Assembly: GCA_902525735.1 (NCBI GenBank)
Contig: CABZIF010000007.1
Span: forward strand, 1 to 64,000
Origin: an uncultured SAR86 cluster bacterium
GTDB taxonomy: Bacteria > Pseudomonadota > Gammaproteobacteria > Magnimaribacterales > AG-339-G14
Length of the DNA stretch: 64,000 nucleotides
Reading direction: 5' to 3'
Shown here: piece by piece, positions 61,244 to 64,000 of the stretch
Position numbering within the stretch: the first letter of the stretch is position 1
Layout of the letters: each line of letters opens with the position of its first letter
Notes under the pieces: generated by a model
What the model was told of the DNA's origin: nothing
What the model saw: only the letters and a program-made list of their open reading frames with translations
Databases searched by the model: none
Program-made: the position numbers and the translations under genes

Positions 61244-63583
61244 ATGATTAGATTGATTAGTTTCTATTATTTCTTAATTGTATTTTTCTTTAACTCCTTC
61301 ATCTTTTCTATAACTATTGACGGAAAACTATCAGAACAAGAATGGCAAGATGCTGAAACGTTAAATAATTTTTTAACAGTTTTCCCAAATGATAAGTCAG
61401 ATCCAATATATAAAACAAAAATTCAATATTTTTCTAATCAAAACGGCTTGTATTTTGGCATAACTAATGAGCAACCCCTGGACACTCAAGTTTCTCAAAA
61501 ACATTCTAGAGATGCTTCTAATGTAGATTCGGATCGTATTTTTTTAATTATTGATTTTGATGCAAATGCCAATATTGGTTACGAATTTACTGTTAGCTTA
61601 GGAGATTCTTTAAGAGATGCAATATGGGTAAATGAAAATGATATTTCTGAAAATTGGGATGCTATTTGGGAAGCAAAAACATCTCAAGCACAAAATAACT
61701 GGTATGCAGAATATTTTATTCCCTGGGGCGTTGCACCAATGTCAAAAGTGAAAGAGAATTATCGAAAAATTAAAATATCCGTTGGCAGGCAACTTCAATC
61801 AGAATCAAAATATTTTAATATGCCCGGCTTATGGGCTGAGCTATCGCCTTTTTTATCAAGAATGCAAGAAATATCGATTGCAAATTATAAATACGACAAT
61901 CAATCTAAAGAAAATATAGATTTTTTTCCATATATAAGTGGTACTAATAATTTCATTCAAGATAATAGAAATTTTAATGTTGGGGGTGAAATATTCTGGG
62001 ATATCGATTCAGAATCAAAATTAGATATTTCTTTAAATCCTGACTTCGGTCAAGTTGAGAGCGATGACGTAATTATAAATTTTTCTGCAAATGAAACTTT
62101 TTATCCGGATAAAAGACCATTTTTTACCGAAAATCAAAGTCTTTTTGATATAACAGGTTGGGATTTAAGATTCATAAACACGAGAAGAATAGGGGGGGCG
62201 CCAGATAAATGTTCTGAATCCAACGAAGCTCATTTAGGAGAGTGTGATAGTTCAATTAGTGATACATCTGACATAAATTATGCTCTTAGATATACAAAAG
62301 AAGGGCAAATAAATAAATATGGTTTCTTTATGGCTAATGAAGACGATTCACTGTTTTCCGAAGGAAGAGATTATTTTGCTTTTAGATATAAAGCAAATCT
62401 GTCTAAAAATAGTGGAAAAGTAGGATATTTAACTACTTCTGTAAAAAGACCGTCTATCGATAGAAAAGCAATGGCTAATGTCATAGATTTTGATTTTAAA
62501 CCTTCATTTGCTTCAAGACTTTATGGTTGGGCAGGTGAGATAGATATCAAGGAAAAAGGGGTTCAGAAAAAGGGCTATGGTTTTAAAACAAATTATACAG
62601 TTCGAGTAACGCCAGAACTTTTCATTCTGTATTTTCTCAATTATAACGATGAAAATTTTGACATCAATGATATGGGATATGTCAAACAGTTTGATAATCT
62701 TTCAGTAGGAACGTACCTTCAATATTTAAAACCAAACAAAAATTTAGATTCTTCAATATCCCAAACAGAATTTAGTTTTAGGTTATTGCATCAACAATCA
62801 GTTGATGGCAATTATGGAAATGGAGTAGGTATGTATTTTGATTATAAATTTCAATATAGAGATAGCTCATCTCTTGGTTTCAAATGTTACTGTAATTTCA
62901 TTCGAGGAAAAGACTACGAAGAAACTAGAAAATATCAAGATGCTCCCTTTATAGAAGAATTATCTGGGGCTAAATTGATGGTTGAGTATTCAAGTCCTAG
63001 AACTAAAAAAATTCAATCAATATATAAGGCATCGTATGGAAGCTTTGGTTATCAAACACAAGAACAAAATTTAGATTTGAGGAATGAGAGTCATTCTTTT
63101 GGGTATTCTAATGTCTTTAAACCTTCTGGATTATTTCAGTTAAATATAGATTGGTTTGAATATCAAAAAAAATCAAACTGGAGTATTTGGAGAAAAGAAA
63201 ATCTATTTGGTTATTATGATAAAGAACAAATATCTTCGAGCTTAAGCATTGATTATTTTATTGGTTCAAATCAAGAATTTAGAATTAAAGGAAAAATATA
63301 CGGAATAAAAGCACAAAATCCTCGCTCTTATAGAGTAAATTCAAGCGGATACATGAACGCAGCTTCAGATAATATGAATGCATTTCAGTTATCAGAAACG
63401 GCTTTTCAAATAAGATATAAATATGAATTCTCTCCCTTGTCTAACTTATATGTCGTCTACTCTAGAGGAGGAAAGTTAACAAAAGCTTTTAATCAACAAG
63501 ATGATTTTCGAGACATATATTCAGATGCCTGGACTAATGAAACGCTAGATAAATTTATTATCAAATTAAGACTTAAATTCTAG
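61244..63583 (+). CDS. DUF5916 outer-membrane-type protein with CBM9-like domain
   Basis: The 779-residue protein has a signal peptide, an N-terminal carbohydrate-binding-9-like domain (ITIDGKLSEQEWQDAE, then WDAIWEAKTS and FIPWGVAPM), and a long C-terminal part rich in alternating aromatic residues that ends in LRLKF, as in outer-membrane beta-barrels. The segments LNPDFGQVESDD and PDKRPFFTENQ are DUF5916 hallmarks. Function unknown; it may bind or import glycans or glycolipids. It lies in the ceramidase-like operon. Confidence 0.87.
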   Translation: MIRLISFYYFLIVFFFNSFIFSITIDGKLSEQEWQDAETLNNFLTVFPNDKSDPIYKTKIQYFSNQNGLYFGITNEQPLDTQVSQKHSRDASNVDSDRIFLIIDFDANANIGYEFTVSLGDSLRDAIWVNENDISENWDAIWEAKTSQAQNNWYAEYFIPWGVAPMSKVKENYRKIKISVGRQLQSESKYFNMPGLWAELSPFLSRMQEISIANYKYDNQSKENIDFFPYISGTNNFIQDNRNFNVGGEIFWDIDSESKLDISLNPDFGQVESDDVIINFSANETFYPDKRPFFTENQSLFDITGWDLRFINTRRIGGAPDKCSESNEAHLGECDSSISDTSDINYALRYTKEGQINKYGFFMANEDDSLFSEGRDYFAFRYKANLSKNSGKVGYLTTSVKRPSIDRKAMANVIDFDFKPSFASRLYGWAGEIDIKEKGVQKKGYGFKTNYTVRVTPELFILYFLNYNDENFDINDMGYVKQFDNLSVGTYLQYLKPNKNLDSSISQTEFSFRLLHQQSVDGNYGNGVGMYFDYKFQYRDSSSLGFKCYCNFIRGKDYEETRKYQDAPFIEELSGAKLMVEYSSPRTKKIQSIYKASYGSFGYQTQEQNLDLRNESHSFGYSNVFKPSGLFQLNIDWFEYQKKSNWSIWRKENLFGYYDKEQISSSLSIDYFIGSNQEFRIKGKIYGIKAQNPRSYRVNSSGYMNAASDNMNAFQLSETAFQIRYKYEFSPLSNLYVVYSRGGKLTKAFNQQDDFRDIYSDAWTNETLDKFIIKLRLKF

Positions 63584-63610
63584 GTTCTTACTTCTGTAAT
63601 TCTCTTCTTC

Positions 63611-63619
63611 TGGTATATT
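63611..63619 (+). promoter_or_regulatory. Extended -10 for methyltransferase gene
   Basis: TGGTATATT (TGn plus TATATT) precedes a leader with an AAGGAG ribosome site before the ATG at 63646. Confidence 0.4.
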
Positions 63620-63645
63620 AAATTTTTATATTAAGGAGAAGATTA

Positions 63646-64000
63646 ATGAATACCGACACAAATATAGATCACGAGAAAGTAATGGCATTATTTGGAAATG
63701 TTTTCAATGATGTTGCAGGATCAATAGCAATTATGATGTCTTATATAGGAGATCAAACAGGAGTTTACAAAGCCATGGATAAATTAGGCTCAGCTTCAGT
63801 AACAGCTATTGCTAAAGAAGCAGATGTAGATGAGCGTTATTTAAAAGAATGGTTGGCATCAAATGCAGGAAGGGGTTATGTAAATTTTAATCCTGATTCT
63901 GAAGAATTTAGTTTATCTCCTGAACAAGCTGCAGTATTTGCAAGAGAAGGAGAGCCAACGTGTATTCAGGGCTTAGTTCAGGGAGTGGTAGGGCAATTTG
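63646..64000 (+). CDS. SAM-dependent methyltransferase, N-terminal part (cut by window)
   Basis: The visible 118 residues carry a helical dimerisation and winged-helix-like domain (VDERYLKEWLASNAGRGYV) typical of class I methyltransferases of the Rv2258c or O-methyltransferase type, whose catalytic domain would lie beyond base 64000. The start has AAGGAGAAGATTA before the ATG. Substrate unknown. Confidence 0.75.
   Translation, partial: MNTDTNIDHEKVMALFGNVFNDVAGSIAIMMSYIGDQTGVYKAMDKLGSASVTAIAKEADVDERYLKEWLASNAGRGYVNFNPDSEEFSLSPEQAAVFAREGEPTCIQGLVQGVVGQF

Noticed and set aside
1-64000. Mobile elements, CRISPR arrays, prophage or defence islands
   Set aside because: No transposase, integrase, repeat-spacer pattern, cas gene, toxin-antitoxin pair or phage gene was seen, and both tRNA genes have no integrase beside them.

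Overview
This 64-kb window is a gene-dense, AT-rich (roughly one-third GC by eye, not computed) chromosomal segment of a gammaproteobacterium. Gammaproteobacterial gene orders are clear: trpBA-accD-folC-cvpA-purF, rne/rluC-rpmF-fabG-acpP-fabF-mltG-tmk-holB, csrA beside tRNA-Ser and tRNA-Arg, plus acnB, nhaB and argG. Short intergenic spaces, shortened proteins, an apparent lack of DNA-binding regulators, and many lipid/acyl-CoA and transporter genes fit a streamlined marine oligotroph such as the SAR86 group or a relative. That placement is an inference. No rRNA, CRISPR array, insertion sequence or prophage gene was seen. No stretch over 300 bases lacks a gene; the longest gap is the 233-bp rne/rluC divergent region.

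Layout. 1-6063: tryptophan, fatty-acid, folate and purine genes on the + strand. 6060-12577: acnB, then a DUF1289/OYE/sterol-desaturase-like group and argG. 12574-16632: minus-strand group metG, separate tRNA-binding domain, ferredoxin-NADP reductase-like gene, fabD and a 55-aa membrane protein. 16672-21470: mlaA against a minus group nhaB-dusA-terB-like-serine hydrolase. 21483-30559: nudC, rne, then the long + operon rluC to holB. 30606-45980: PQQ-type sugar dehydrogenase, an HD protein, an SDR, two GPH-type transporters enclosing a rhomboid and a DUF3604 protein, bolA-like, trhO, an RND transporter, an alpha-methylacyl-CoA racemase, tatD and a thioesterase. 46031-51050: MoxR ATPase/VWA pair, ABC exporter, tRNA-Ser(GGA), an acyltransferase, csrA, tRNA-Arg(ACG). 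51053-64000: dehydratase/hydrolase pair, ferritin-like protein and tandem MAPEG genes around a Fur-box-like site, glutaredoxin, an AGCS symporter, oligopeptidase B, a ceramidase-like operon with a DUF5916 outer-membrane-type protein, and the start of a methyltransferase.

How it works together. The core is biosynthesis and housekeeping. Around it lie enzymes that could handle branched, isoprenoid or steroid-like acyl chains (racemase, MFE-2-like SDR, HTD2-like dehydratase, thioesterase, OYE, fatty-acid-hydroxylase-like protein, HAE3-like RND pump) and uptake or surface systems. At the level of DNA architecture three patterns recur. Convergent genes share interlocked stop codons with no visible terminators. 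Divergent genes share AT-symmetric -10 elements. Several first genes have a TATAAT-like hexamer only 5-8 nt before the start codon, suggesting leaderless mRNAs. Protein-level oddities include an RNase E without its zinc-link cysteines, a split methionyl-tRNA synthetase, a relocated fabD, and an MlaA without a lipobox.
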